Shown here: one piece after another, positions 8,831-17,525 of the stretch | Position numbering within the stretch: position 1 is the stretch's first letter | Layout: each line of letters starts with the position of its first letter | NCBI GenBank assembly: GCA_942491885.1 | Contig: CALOCQ010000002.1 | Location: forward strand, 806,001 to 870,000 | Direction: 5' to 3' | Origin: CALBPI01 sp942491885 | GTDB lineage: Bacteria; Pseudomonadota; Gammaproteobacteria; Steroidobacterales; Woeseiaceae | DNA: 64,000 nucleotides | Notes under the pieces: model-generated | Told to the model about the DNA's origin: nothing | Seen by the model: only the letters and a program-made list of their open reading frames with translations | The model's database searches: none | Translations under genes and position numbers: made by a program

Positions 8831-9427
8831 ATGGCGGCAAGAAAGAAAAAGCGCAAACCGGCGCGGCGCAAACGCCGCAGTAACAAAGGCGGCAGCTTCG
8901 GCTCAATGATGGTCGGGCTCGTTGCCGGCTTGTCCATCGCCGCGGTGATCTGGTATCTGCAGTCGCCAGAACGCGGCTCAGCGACAGCGGCGCCAGGCAC
9001 AGCCGCCAAAGCGGAGCCAAAGAAAAGCGCGACCAAAAAAGTCGAGCCGGTCGCGATTGAGGCTACCGGTAGCGGCTATGATTTCTATGACATGTTGCCG
9101 GAGCAGGAAGTCGTCGTCAGCGACGACTTTGCCGCGCGTCGTAAGCCTGCCACCGAGCAAGCCACGGACAAAACAGAACCCGTGACCGAGCCCGGCGCCT
9201 ACATCATCCAGGCCGGCTCGTTCCGCAGCGCAGAAGACGCAGATAGCATGAAGGCGACGCTCGCAATCTTGGGCATGCAGGCGCGCGTGGAAATTGTCGA
9301 AATAAAGGACCGCGTGTTCCATCGGGTGCGAATTGGCCCGCTCAAGGATACGCAACGCGTGAACGAATTCCGCCAACGCCTGCGTGATGAGCAGATCGAC
9401 GTCATCCTGATTCGGTTCGACGGCTGA
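8831..9427 (+). CDS. SPOR-domain inner-membrane protein (FtsN-like)
   Basis: A 198-residue bitopic protein. The first 20 residues are strongly basic (AARKKKRKPARRKRR), followed by one membrane segment at about 26-43. A periplasmic linker rich in Ala, Lys and Glu leads to a C-terminal SPOR domain at about 122-198 (GAYIIQAGSFRSAEDAD ... HRVRIGPL). SPOR domains bind denuded peptidoglycan glycan strands at division sites. It starts 4 bp after argS; the argS-SPOR pairing is also known in Pseudomonas. The layout fits FtsN, but the family is broad and I do not assign the symbol. Confidence 0.85.
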   Translation: MAARKKKRKPARRKRRSNKGGSFGSMMVGLVAGLSIAAVIWYLQSPERGSATAAPGTAAKAEPKKSATKKVEPVAIEATGSGYDFYDMLPEQEVVVSDDFAARRKPATEQATDKTEPVTEPGAYIIQAGSFRSAEDADSMKATLAILGMQARVEIVEIKDRVFHRVRIGPLKDTQRVNEFRQRLRDEQIDVILIRFDG

Positions 9428-9554
9428 CACTTTACGGCCAGACTCGCGCCAGGTAACAGCGGGACTCGGCCTAACGCATGGCCGGATCCGTGGTGTTGAG
9501 CCGGTGGCCTGGGCGCGAGCAGCAGCAATGCAATATCGGGCACCCCCGACTCAC

Positions 9555-11537
9555 CTAGTCCTGCTTCGGCAACAGGTAGTTCTGAAAGAACAACACCACC
9601 GCCTGGCGATACACATCGGCATTTTCCTTGCGCCGGTAGCCGTGGCCCTCGTTTAACGCATCCATGTACCAGACCTCGCGTCCGTTTTCGCGCAGCGCGG
9701 CGACGATCTGCTCGGCTTCCGATACCGGCACACGCGGGTCGTTGTGACCCTGCACGACAAACGTCGGCACAGTGATCTTGTCCACGTTGTTGAGCGGGCT
9801 GATCGCCTCCAGATGTGCACGCATTGCCGGGTCGCGCTCGTCGCCATACTCGACGCGACGCAAATCGCGCCGGTAGTCCTGCGTGTTTTCGAGGAACGTG
9901 ACGAAATTACTGATACCGACCACGTCCACCGCGGCGCGCAGCCGATCGCTGTAGTGCACACTGCTGGCCAGCACCATGTAGCCGCCGTAGCTGCCACCGA
10001 ACACCGCGACGCGCGAGGCATCGAGATCCGGCTGCGTCGCGATCCAGTCAAGCAGCGCACCGATGTCACGCACAGAGTCTTCGCGCTTGAAGCCGTTATC
10101 GAGACCAACGTAGGTCTTGCCGTAGCCCGCCGAGCCGCGCACGTTCGGCACGATTACCGCGGCGCCGAGTTTCGCCAGCCACAGTTGATAGGTGCTCGAA
10201 AAAGTCGCTCGCGCCTGACTTTCCGGGCCACCGTGAATACTGATAATGACCGGGAACGGGCCCTCGCCTTGCGGCCGGTAAACGAACGCCGGAATCTGGC
10301 GCGGTGCGTCGCCGACCTTGTCAAAGGTCGGGTAGCTTATGAGCTCCGGCGCGACGAACTGTTCGGTATCGAGCCCGCCGACTTCGCTGTAGGTCCACCG
10401 CACAAGCTCGCCTGCGGCCAGCGCCTGCCGGCCCAGCGACAACACGTAGGTGTCGCTCGGCGAACGCGCACTGTTCAGTGTCATCGCAAGCTTGCTGCCA
10501 TCCGGCGAAAATCTGATCGCACCGATCACGCCGACCGGAACATCAGCAACACGGCGATAGCGTCGACTGCGCGCATCGAGCAGGTACAGCGCAGACACGC
10601 CACCCTCATTGACCACGAAAGCCGCACGCCGACGCGTCGGGTCGAAGGCGAAATCAGCAACACTCCAGTCGATATCACCGGTGATCACTTCGGTCTCGGC
10701 ATCGATTGCCAAAGAGCGGTAGGCCAGACGATTGAACTCGCCGAACTGGTCGGTAATAAAAAACATCCCCTGGCCGTCGTCACTGAAGCCAAGCGGACGA
10801 TTGGTGGACTTGCGTTCCTCGCCGCCATCCACGCGACGCTGTTCCCCGGTCGCCGGGTCGAGCAACACCGCACGCGAGTCGCTGATGCTGTGATAGTTGG
10901 TCAACAACAGTTTCGTGCCGTCCGCGTTGAAGTCGGCCGGCCCCCACCAGCTGCCGTCTGTCGCCTCGAGCGCGATACCGGCGCTATCCGGCGCGTCCGC
11001 CTGCATGATCCAGATGTCGTTAGCCTGACCGTCGCGACGGGTCGACTGGAACGCGAGACGATCACCGCTTCTGTCCCACATCAGCGTACCGTTGCGCGAT
11101 TCACCATCGCTTTGCAGGCGGATATCACCACTGCCGCCGTCGAGCGTGAAGATTTGCGTGAATTCACTGCCACCAATATCCATTGTGAACGACAGGTCGC
11201 TCGTGCCCGGGCGGCGCACGACCTCGCGCACCGGCTCGTCAAGGAAGGTGAGCTGACGGCGCATGCCCGCCGGTTGCGAGACCAGATGAATCTGGGTCAC
11301 ATCGCCGAAACGCGTGCTTATGTAGAGCGCTTCGGAGTTTTCGTGCCAATCGAGAAACGAACCCGAGCGCACGTTCTGATAGCGGCTCAGCGAGTCGGCA
11401 ATCTCCGCCGGAATTTCAGGAATATCGTGCAGCACGAGATTGCCATTGTTCAGGGTGCGGCGGTCGCTTTCGGCGAGCGCCGTGGTCGTCACCAGCATCG
11501 CGGCGAACAGCAGGCTAAATCGGGTCAAAGAGTGCAT
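9555..11537 (-). CDS. S9 family prolyl oligopeptidase-type peptidase, secreted
   Basis: A 660-residue serine peptidase of the dipeptidyl/acylaminoacyl peptidase type. A signal peptide ending near TTALAES implies a periplasmic or secreted location. The N-terminal two thirds is a beta-propeller-like region with WD40-like motifs (DRLAFQSTRRDGQANDIWIM, RFSPDGSKLAM). The C-terminal alpha/beta-hydrolase domain holds the triad S516 (GGSYGGYM), D600 (GHNDPRVP) and H632 (NEGHGY). It stands alone on the minus strand, convergent with the SPOR gene across 127 bp that show no further feature. The plus strand is also open for 1.9 kb here, a GC-driven shadow. Confidence 0.92.
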   Translation of the reverse strand: MHSLTRFSLLFAAMLVTTTALAESDRRTLNNGNLVLHDIPEIPAEIADSLSRYQNVRSGSFLDWHENSEALYISTRFGDVTQIHLVSQPAGMRRQLTFLDEPVREVVRRPGTSDLSFTMDIGGSEFTQIFTLDGGSGDIRLQSDGESRNGTLMWDRSGDRLAFQSTRRDGQANDIWIMQADAPDSAGIALEATDGSWWGPADFNADGTKLLLTNYHSISDSRAVLLDPATGEQRRVDGGEERKSTNRPLGFSDDGQGMFFITDQFGEFNRLAYRSLAIDAETEVITGDIDWSVADFAFDPTRRRAAFVVNEGGVSALYLLDARSRRYRRVADVPVGVIGAIRFSPDGSKLAMTLNSARSPSDTYVLSLGRQALAAGELVRWTYSEVGGLDTEQFVAPELISYPTFDKVGDAPRQIPAFVYRPQGEGPFPVIISIHGGPESQARATFSSTYQLWLAKLGAAVIVPNVRGSAGYGKTYVGLDNGFKREDSVRDIGALLDWIATQPDLDASRVAVFGGSYGGYMVLASSVHYSDRLRAAVDVVGISNFVTFLENTQDYRRDLRRVEYGDERDPAMRAHLEAISPLNNVDKITVPTFVVQGHNDPRVPVSEAEQIVAALRENGREVWYMDALNEGHGYRRKENADVYRQAVVLFFQNYLLPKQD

Positions 11538-11553
11538 CGTAAAATCTCCGGGG

Positions 11554-11979
11554 TCATTGACTTCCAGCGGTTCTGTCGCGAGCCGCCCTGCTTAGTGACT
11601 GCAGAACATCTTGGGCATCCGCCGCGAGTCTGGCGGGAACGAAAACATGATCATGATAAAAGGCGGCAACGATATTAGCGGGTATCCCGGCACTGGTCAG
11701 CGCCTGGCTAACCGCGCTCGTCAGGCCAACAGCATCGAGGCTCGAATGCACGCTCAAAGTGATACGCCGATAGCGCGGCAATTGGAAAAACGCCGTTTCA
11801 CCCGCCACCGCGTCTACGGGCAAAATCAGCGTCGTCGCCTCCGCTTCACGAAACACCATCAGCGCAGACGTAAACAACGGCCCAGACTCATCATCGACCG
11901 TCGCGAAAATATAGTCTAGTGGATCAGCAACCGGCGCCATCTGCGCCAATAGCTGGCTGAGTTCGGTAATTGCGCCCAT
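11554..11979 (-). CDS. ACT-like domain protein (DUF2241 type)
   Basis: A protein of about 141 residues. The N-terminal part (PLDYIFATVDDESG ... ALMVFREAEATTLILP) and the C-terminal ACT-like part (YRRITLSVHSSLDAVGLTSAVSQALTSAGIPANIVAAFYHDHVFVP) are the signature of DUF2241/ACT-like proteins, small proteins presumed to bind amino acids. An ATG at 11979 or a GTG one codon upstream can serve as the start. It lies 15 bp after ntrX, on the same strand, so it may be the last gene of that unit or pair with the S9 peptidase that follows. No specific role is known. Confidence 0.75.
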   Translation of the reverse strand: MGAITELSQLLAQMAPVADPLDYIFATVDDESGPLFTSALMVFREAEATTLILPVDAVAGETAFFQLPRYRRITLSVHSSLDAVGLTSAVSQALTSAGIPANIVAAFYHDHVFVPARLAADAQDVLQSLSRAARDRTAGSQ

Positions 11980-11994
11980 CACCGTGCCCGCCGG

Positions 11995-13368
11995 CTAATC
12001 GTCGCCGGACTGTGCCTGGCGAAAATCGACGCCGAGCGAACGAAGCTTGCGATACAGGTGGGTGCGCTCCATACCGACGCGCTTGGAAAGTTGCCCTACC
12101 TTGCCGTCGCAAAGCAACAGCTGCTGCGACAAATAGGCGCGCTCAAAATGTTCCCGCGCTTCGCGCAGCGGCAATGCCAGTAAATCCTGCTTCACCAGCG
12201 GCTCGGCCGGTGCGGCTGCGCTGGCAAGCTCGGTTTCGATCTCTACGAGCGAAACCTCTTCGTCGCCGCCGGCGAGCAGACAGCGCTGCACCAGATTTCT
12301 GAGCCCACGCAGATTGTTGGGCCACGGATAATTGCGCAGCCGGTTTTGTGCCGCGATGCCGAAGCGCCGGAATGGCAAACCCTGCGCTTCGACCAGCAAG
12401 TCGACGTAGTAGCGCAACAGATCTGGCACGTCCTCTGAATAATCACGCAGCGGCGGCACTTTAACGCCGAGCACGTTGATCGCCGCCAACAGATCGCGGC
12501 GCAGCAGCCCGTCGTTCGCAAGCGAATCATAGTCGGCACGCACTGAGGCAACGATGCGCAGACTCAGCGCAATGTCGCGCCCGTCAGACGGGCGGCGGAA
12601 GCTGCCCTGCTCCAGCGTTGCGGCGAGCAATTTCTGGGCCTCGGCGCCGAGATCGGCAAGCTCGCTGATAAACAGCGTGCCGCCGTTGGCACGCTCGAGA
12701 ATACCCGGTTGCGACTCACCGCCCTGCGCCTCGCCGAACAACCGCCCGGCGGCGCTGTCATCTGTTAGCAGCCCGCCAGCAATGGTGACGAACGGCTGCT
12801 CATCCTGATTGCCATGCTCGTGCACGAAGCGCGCTATTGCTTCCCGACCACTGCCGGTCTCGCCGGCAATCAACAGGTTCGCCTGGTGTTGCGCCACCTG
12901 CGCAACGCGCTCACGTAATTGGCGCATCAGAATACTGCGACCAACCGACTCAACCGCCGACGACAACGATGCCGAACCGTCATAGCGCGTTTTGCGATTA
13001 CCACCCTGCAGCCCACTCTCAACCGAGCGCAACAATTTCGCCAGCGAAATCGGCTTCTCGATAAAATCAACGGCGCCAAGGCGCGTCGCCTCGACGGCAG
13101 TGTCGACGGTGCCATGACCGGACATCATCACCACCGGGCACAACGCGTGGCTCGCCGACGACCATTCACGCAACAGGCTGATTCCGTCGGTATCGGGCAT
13201 CCAGATATCGAGCAGTACGAGATCCGGATCGAATTCGGCCTTTGCGGTGCGCGCTTCGGCGGCATCCGCCGCGACGTTCACCGAATAGCCTTCCTCGGAC
13301 AGGATTTCCTGTATCAAAGTGCGAATATCACGCTCATCGTCAACGACGAGTATTCGTGAATCAGTCAT
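11995..13368 (-). CDS. ntrX: NtrX-type response regulator with degenerate AAA+ domain
   Basis: Partner of the NtrY-like kinase encoded just upstream (overlap of 4 bp). Residues 1-120 are a complete receiver domain: D10/D11, phospho-acceptor D54 (LVLLDIWMPDTDG) and K105. Residues about 140-380 match a sigma-54 activator AAA+ domain but with key losses: Walker A reads GETGSGRE (169-176, Lys replaced by Arg), the GAFTGA loop is replaced around 214-222, Walker B reads LFISELADL (Asp replaced by Ser), and the usual YYRLN arginine-finger region reads LLAAIN. The C-terminus (424-450) is a Fis-type helix-turn-helix. It is probably a phosphorylation-controlled DNA-binding protein that does not activate sigma-54. 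Confidence 0.85.
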   Translation of the reverse strand: MTDSRILVVDDERDIRTLIQEILSEEGYSVNVAADAAEARTAKAEFDPDLVLLDIWMPDTDGISLLREWSSASHALCPVVMMSGHGTVDTAVEATRLGAVDFIEKPISLAKLLRSVESGLQGGNRKTRYDGSASLSSAVESVGRSILMRQLRERVAQVAQHQANLLIAGETGSGREAIARFVHEHGNQDEQPFVTIAGGLLTDDSAAGRLFGEAQGGESQPGILERANGGTLFISELADLGAEAQKLLAATLEQGSFRRPSDGRDIALSLRIVASVRADYDSLANDGLLRRDLLAAINVLGVKVPPLRDYSEDVPDLLRYYVDLLVEAQGLPFRRFGIAAQNRLRNYPWPNNLRGLRNLVQRCLLAGGDEEVSLVEIETELASAAAPAEPLVKQDLLALPLREAREHFERAYLSQQLLLCDGKVGQLSKRVGMERTHLYRKLRSLGVDFRQAQSGDD

Positions 13369-15596
13369 GCCATGTCCCTCCGCGTCTCCGCGCGCCGATG
13401 CTCGCGCGTCAACATGACTTCGCGTGCCCTTTCGTTGAGTGGCAGTGTGATGGCGACCCGCGCACCACCGCTGTCACGGTTACCGGCCTCTATCGTACCA
13501 GCATGCTCTTCGACGAGTTTCTTTACGATCGCGAGCCCCAGTCCGGTTCCTTTCGGCTTCGATGTCACGTAAGGGTCGAACACCTGCTGCAATTTCCCCG
13601 TCTGAAAACCGGGCCCGTCATCGAGCACGGTGATGCGCACCATCTGTTCGCCGAATCGCTCCAGCGTTTCCACGCTTACGTCGATATGGCCGTTTTCCGC
13701 CGCACCAATAGCTTCGACCGAATTGCGCATCAGGTTATGCAGCATTTGCCGTACACGCCCGTTATCGGCCTCGATCATTGGTGTTTCGTCGGCCAGCTTC
13801 AATGCGATGTCGATGTGCCGGCCCTCGGTGCGGTATAGCTCAACGACCTCGCGTACCAGGCGATTGAGCCGGAATTGGGTAATCTGCATGTCTGGCGCGC
13901 GCGCATAGTCCGAAAAGGCGTTGACCATTTCTTTCATCGCCTCGACCTGCTGCACAATGGTGTGCGTCGCACGATCTAACACCTGCGCGTCGGCCGCCTC
14001 CATCGTTGTCAGATAGCGCCGCCGCAAGCGCTCGGCGGAAAGCTGGATCGGCGTCAGCGGATTCTTGATTTCATGTGCCAAACGGCGCGCGACCTCGCCC
14101 CATGCGGCATCGCGCTGCGCCTCCAGCAACGTCGTGATGTCATCAAAGACGATCACATAGCCGGCCGCCTCCGGCGAATCGCTGGGCAACTCGGTACAGG
14201 CACAAGTCAGCACCCGGCGCCCGACCTCTTCACGCAACATGATTTGTTCGCGCCATTCGGTCTGACCTTCGCTGAAATGCGCGCGCGCCACGTCGAACAA
14301 CTGCTGCAGCAACAGCTGCCCTTTCGCAACCTCACCGAGCGGTTCGCCTATCCTCTGATCGAGATCGACACCGAGAATATCAACCGCCGCATTGTTTGCC
14401 GTTCGAATGCGCAGGTCCGTGCTCAGTGCGATGACGCCAGTGGACAGGCGAGCCAGAATAATCTCAACGTTGGCACGCTCGGCCTCGACTTGTGCGCGAC
14501 TCAGCTGCGCCTCGTCGCGCGCGGCGCGCAATCGTCGTGTCATATCGTTGAACGAGCTGACCAGCACGCCGATCTCATCCTTGGGCGGCGGCGCCAACTC
14601 CGTTTCCAGGTCGCCGCGTGCGACAGCGACCGTCCCCGCGACAAGTTGCTGGATCGGTGCGACGAGCCTGCGCGAGAAAAAGAACGCGCCGTATACCGCA
14701 CCGAGCGCCGACACCAGCAAGACGACCGTCAAGGAAAGTGTAAACGTGCTTTTTAGTGGCGCACGCAACAGCACGAGCCGCTGGTAGTCGGTATAGGATT
14801 GCTCAACGCTTGCAGCCATCGTAGACAATCGCTGCGTCACCGGATAAACGCCGAGCAACAGCCGCAGGGAACCCGACGTCGGTGAACTCTCGAACGAGAT
14901 TGCGGTGCGCACTTCGAAATTTTCCTCTCCAATCGTGTCAAGACTGAAGTAGGGCCGGCCGGCGCGAATCTGCAGCAGCATCTCTTCGCTGGGCGCGACC
15001 GGCACAGCCTCGACCGCTCTTTCCGAACTCAACGCAATGATGCGGCTGTTCTGCGCAAAAATGACGAGCTCGAGCGCACCGACATTGCGGCGCTCGGCCG
15101 ATAGCGCGCCCAATAGCTGATCGTCCGGCACGCCCCGCAGTCGTTGCCCGACGGCCTGCGTGCGCCCAAGGCCGTTGCGAATCTGGATGTCCATGGCCGC
15201 ACGACTTAGCTGCAAGGCATCTTCGAGGCCTTGCTCAACCTGCACACTGAACCAACTATCGATCCCGCGGTTCAGGAACTGTAGCGAAAAGTAATACACA
15301 ACTGACAGCGGCAGCAACGCGAGTACGATAAAAACCGCCAGCATCCTGCTCTTCAGCCGCGCACCGGGCACCTCACGTCGCAAGTCTCGAATCAGCCGGG
15401 TGATATTGCCGATCAACAACACCATCAGAACGACGATACCAGCACCATTGATGACCAGCGTCAGCTGCGACAGGCGATCCAGTTCGGCGGAATTGTTGGA
15501 GGTCTTGGCGAGCAGCACCAGCGCGCTCACCGTTAGCACCAGCCCGACGCCGGCGAGGGTAGTGTAGAACAGGTGCTTCAGGGAACGAGCGGCCAC
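13365..15596 (-). CDS. ntrY: NtrY-type membrane sensor histidine kinase
   Basis: A 743-residue kinase. Four hydrophobic segments are visible: near residues 10-30, 45-62, 86-108 and about 284-306. An extracytoplasmic region lies between the third and fourth. Then come a HAMP linker (RRLVAPIQQLVAGTVAVARGD), a PAS domain, HisKA with phospho-acceptor H508 (RRLAHEIKNPLTP), and HATPase_c with N box (LHNLMRNSVEAI), G1 (DDGPGF) and G2 (GTGLGLAIVKKL). NtrY kinases are linked to nitrogen or redox/envelope sensing; the signal here is not known. It overlaps DUF4390 upstream and ntrX downstream, a tight operon. Confidence 0.9.
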   Translation of the reverse strand: MAARSLKHLFYTTLAGVGLVLTVSALVLLAKTSNNSAELDRLSQLTLVINGAGIVVLMVLLIGNITRLIRDLRREVPGARLKSRMLAVFIVLALLPLSVVYYFSLQFLNRGIDSWFSVQVEQGLEDALQLSRAAMDIQIRNGLGRTQAVGQRLRGVPDDQLLGALSAERRNVGALELVIFAQNSRIIALSSERAVEAVPVAPSEEMLLQIRAGRPYFSLDTIGEENFEVRTAISFESSPTSGSLRLLLGVYPVTQRLSTMAASVEQSYTDYQRLVLLRAPLKSTFTLSLTVVLLVSALGAVYGAFFFSRRLVAPIQQLVAGTVAVARGDLETELAPPPKDEIGVLVSSFNDMTRRLRAARDEAQLSRAQVEAERANVEIILARLSTGVIALSTDLRIRTANNAAVDILGVDLDQRIGEPLGEVAKGQLLLQQLFDVARAHFSEGQTEWREQIMLREEVGRRVLTCACTELPSDSPEAAGYVIVFDDITTLLEAQRDAAWGEVARRLAHEIKNPLTPIQLSAERLRRRYLTTMEAADAQVLDRATHTIVQQVEAMKEMVNAFSDYARAPDMQITQFRLNRLVREVVELYRTEGRHIDIALKLADETPMIEADNGRVRQMLHNLMRNSVEAIGAAENGHIDVSVETLERFGEQMVRITVLDDGPGFQTGKLQQVFDPYVTSKPKGTGLGLAIVKKLVEEHAGTIEAGNRDSGGARVAITLPLNERAREVMLTREHRRAETRRDMA

Positions 15597-16150
15597 GAGA
15601 ACCAGTCGCTGGCAACGCGCCAGTCATCGCGCCAGAACAAGAAATAGCGAAGCGAAACGGGATATTCGGCAATGCTGATTTCGACGCGCAGGCGCACGGT
15701 GTGCGACGCATCATCGCGCAGCAATGCGGCGTCAACCAACGGCAAGCCATCTACCCGACCCATCGCGTTCAATGCCGCGAAAATGGTCGCATAGGAAGTC
15801 TGCCGATCCGTGTTCAGATTGCGCAACAGGTAGCGTTCGCTGACCTTGTTGTAGCGCAGCACGTTAACGACCTTGAGCGTGGCGATGTTCGCGTCCGCCC
15901 AGAATCGGCGGCTGCGGTAGATCTCGAATTCAAGCGCAACCTCGAGTGCGATGCCGTTCGCCAAAGCCTCTTCAATACGATCGGAGAGTTGAAACTGGAT
16001 CCGTGCGGAAGCAACGTGAACGCTATCCTGCAGCGTCGAGCTCGCGGAGCGGATGACGATACTGCCTTCGTCAGCCTGCACGCTGCCGGATGCCAGGCAC
16101 AGCAAGACAATCAGGCTCAGAAATGGACGGTTTGTGCCTGTGCGTGTCAT
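15578..16150 (-). CDS. DUF4390 periplasmic protein
   Basis: A 190-residue secreted protein with a signal peptide cleaved near SGSVQADEG (about residue 27). The remainder is a DUF4390 domain (ARIQFQLSDRIEEALANGIALEVALEFEIYR ... VSLRYFLFW). DUF4390 genes are known immediately upstream of ntrY-like kinases in gammaproteobacteria, as here, where the coding regions overlap by 19 bp. I infer an accessory, perhaps ligand- or envelope-sensing, role for the NtrYX pair. It follows rsmB after 40 bp on the same strand. Confidence 0.85.
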   Translation of the reverse strand: MTRTGTNRPFLSLIVLLCLASGSVQADEGSIVIRSASSTLQDSVHVASARIQFQLSDRIEEALANGIALEVALEFEIYRSRRFWADANIATLKVVNVLRYNKVSERYLLRNLNTDRQTSYATIFAALNAMGRVDGLPLVDAALLRDDASHTVRLRVEISIAEYPVSLRYFLFWRDDWRVASDWFSWPLVP

Positions 16151-16190
16151 CTGGGGTCAGTGGCCGATATAAGTTGGGTCGAAACGGGCG

Positions 16191-17525
16191 TCAGCCGGGC
16201 CGCTTGCACATCAGGCTGATAAAGAAACCGTCCGACTGGGTGTCGCCCGGGAGCATCTGCATTCCCAAGGATTCGACCTGCATTAGACCGCTATTGTTGC
16301 CGTGACGCAACTCATTTGAGAGCAGCAGGTCCTCGGAAATCTCACTGAACTTAGCGATAACATCATGATTTTCCGCGCGCAGCACAGAACATGTTGCGTA
16401 AAGCAGACAACCTCCGGGGGCTACCAATGGCCATAATGAGACAAGCAACGCCAGCTGTCGTTCCGCAAACGTGGCAACGTCCGCGGCTCGACGCAGGACT
16501 TTGATGTCAGGGTGGCGGCGGATCACGCCACTGCCGGTACAGGGCGCGTCGATCAGGATGCGATCAAAAACCTCACCGTCCCACCATCCCGACGGGTCGG
16601 CGGCATCAGCGGCGCGACATCGCGCATGCAGCTGCAGTCGCTGCAGCGTATCCGTGACGCGAGCCAGACGTTTTTCATCAATATCCAACGCCAGCAGGTC
16701 GAGCTCATCATCGGCCAACTCCAGCAAGTGCGCGGTTTTTCCGCCCGGGGCGGCACAAGCGTCGAGCACCCGCATGCCGGGCTCGGCGGCCAGCAGGGGC
16801 GCCACCATTTGTGCCGCGAGATCCTGTACGGAAACGGCACCGTCGGCGAAGCCTGGCAGCGCGCTGACGCCGACCGGCTTGTCGAGGCGGATCGCATGCG
16901 GTGCGTCGTCGGACAAATGCACGGGCGAATCGAGTGCTGCGCCGAGCACATCGGCATAGTCGCGGGTCCCGTTCCGGCGCGCGTTCACCCGCAACCACAT
17001 CGGCGCGCGCAGGTTGTTCGCCCGCATGATGTCATCGGCGTGCTCCGGCCAGTCAGCGCGCAGCTGGCGAGCCAGCCAGTCCGGATGCGAGGTCAGCAGC
17101 TCAGTCGCCGTGCCCAGACCCTCGAGCAAACTATCGCGCTCACGATCAAATCGCCTGAGCACGGCATTGACCAAACCGCGCAGCGGGGTGCGTCCCAGCT
17201 CACGCGTTGCGTTGACGGTTTCCGCCACCGCCGCGTGCGTAGGCGTGTTGAGCCGCCAGAGCTCATACAGACCGACCATCAGCAAGCCATGCAGCTGGCG
17301 GTCGCGCCGTCCAAGCGGCTTTTTCATCAGCGCGCCAAGCAACGCTTCGAGCAAGCGATAGTGGCGCAATGTGCCATAGCTAAGTTCGGCATGCAGTGGT
17401 CGCTGCGAGGGCTCGAGCGGCTCGGCCTGCTCGGCCAGCGCCTGGTCAAGCGAGCGGCCGCCGAAGCGCACCGCAGCGACGGCGCGCGCAGCGGCCGCCC
17501 GCGTCACACTGGAGCCACGACTCAC
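16191..17525 (-). CDS. rsmB: 16S rRNA m5C967 methyltransferase
   Basis: Methylates C967 of 16S rRNA with S-adenosylmethionine. The 444-residue product has an N-terminal NusB-like RNA-binding domain (AARAVAAVRFGGRSLDQAL) and a C-terminal Rossmann methyltransferase: motif I VLDACAAPGGKTAHL, motif IV DAPCTGSG with C329, and motif VI YATCSVLRAEN with catalytic C379. The GTG at 17525 overlaps the fmt stop (GTGA). An open frame continues further into fmt but does not match the family. The order fmt-rsmB downstream of def is the common gammaproteobacterial one. Confidence 0.95.
   Translation of the reverse strand: MSRGSSVTRAAAARAVAAVRFGGRSLDQALAEQAEPLEPSQRPLHAELSYGTLRHYRLLEALLGALMKKPLGRRDRQLHGLLMVGLYELWRLNTPTHAAVAETVNATRELGRTPLRGLVNAVLRRFDRERDSLLEGLGTATELLTSHPDWLARQLRADWPEHADDIMRANNLRAPMWLRVNARRNGTRDYADVLGAALDSPVHLSDDAPHAIRLDKPVGVSALPGFADGAVSVQDLAAQMVAPLLAAEPGMRVLDACAAPGGKTAHLLELADDELDLLALDIDEKRLARVTDTLQRLQLHARCRAADAADPSGWWDGEVFDRILIDAPCTGSGVIRRHPDIKVLRRAADVATFAERQLALLVSLWPLVAPGGCLLYATCSVLRAENHDVIAKFSEISEDLLLSNELRHGNNSGLMQVESLGMQMLPGDTQSDGFFISLMCKRPG

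Noticed and set aside
9744..11678. 644-codon open frame on the plus strand
   Set aside because: It lies opposite the S9 peptidase gene, which has a signal peptide and full catalytic triad. The antisense frame has no recognisable domain and an Arg/His/Ala-rich composition typical of GC-driven shadows.
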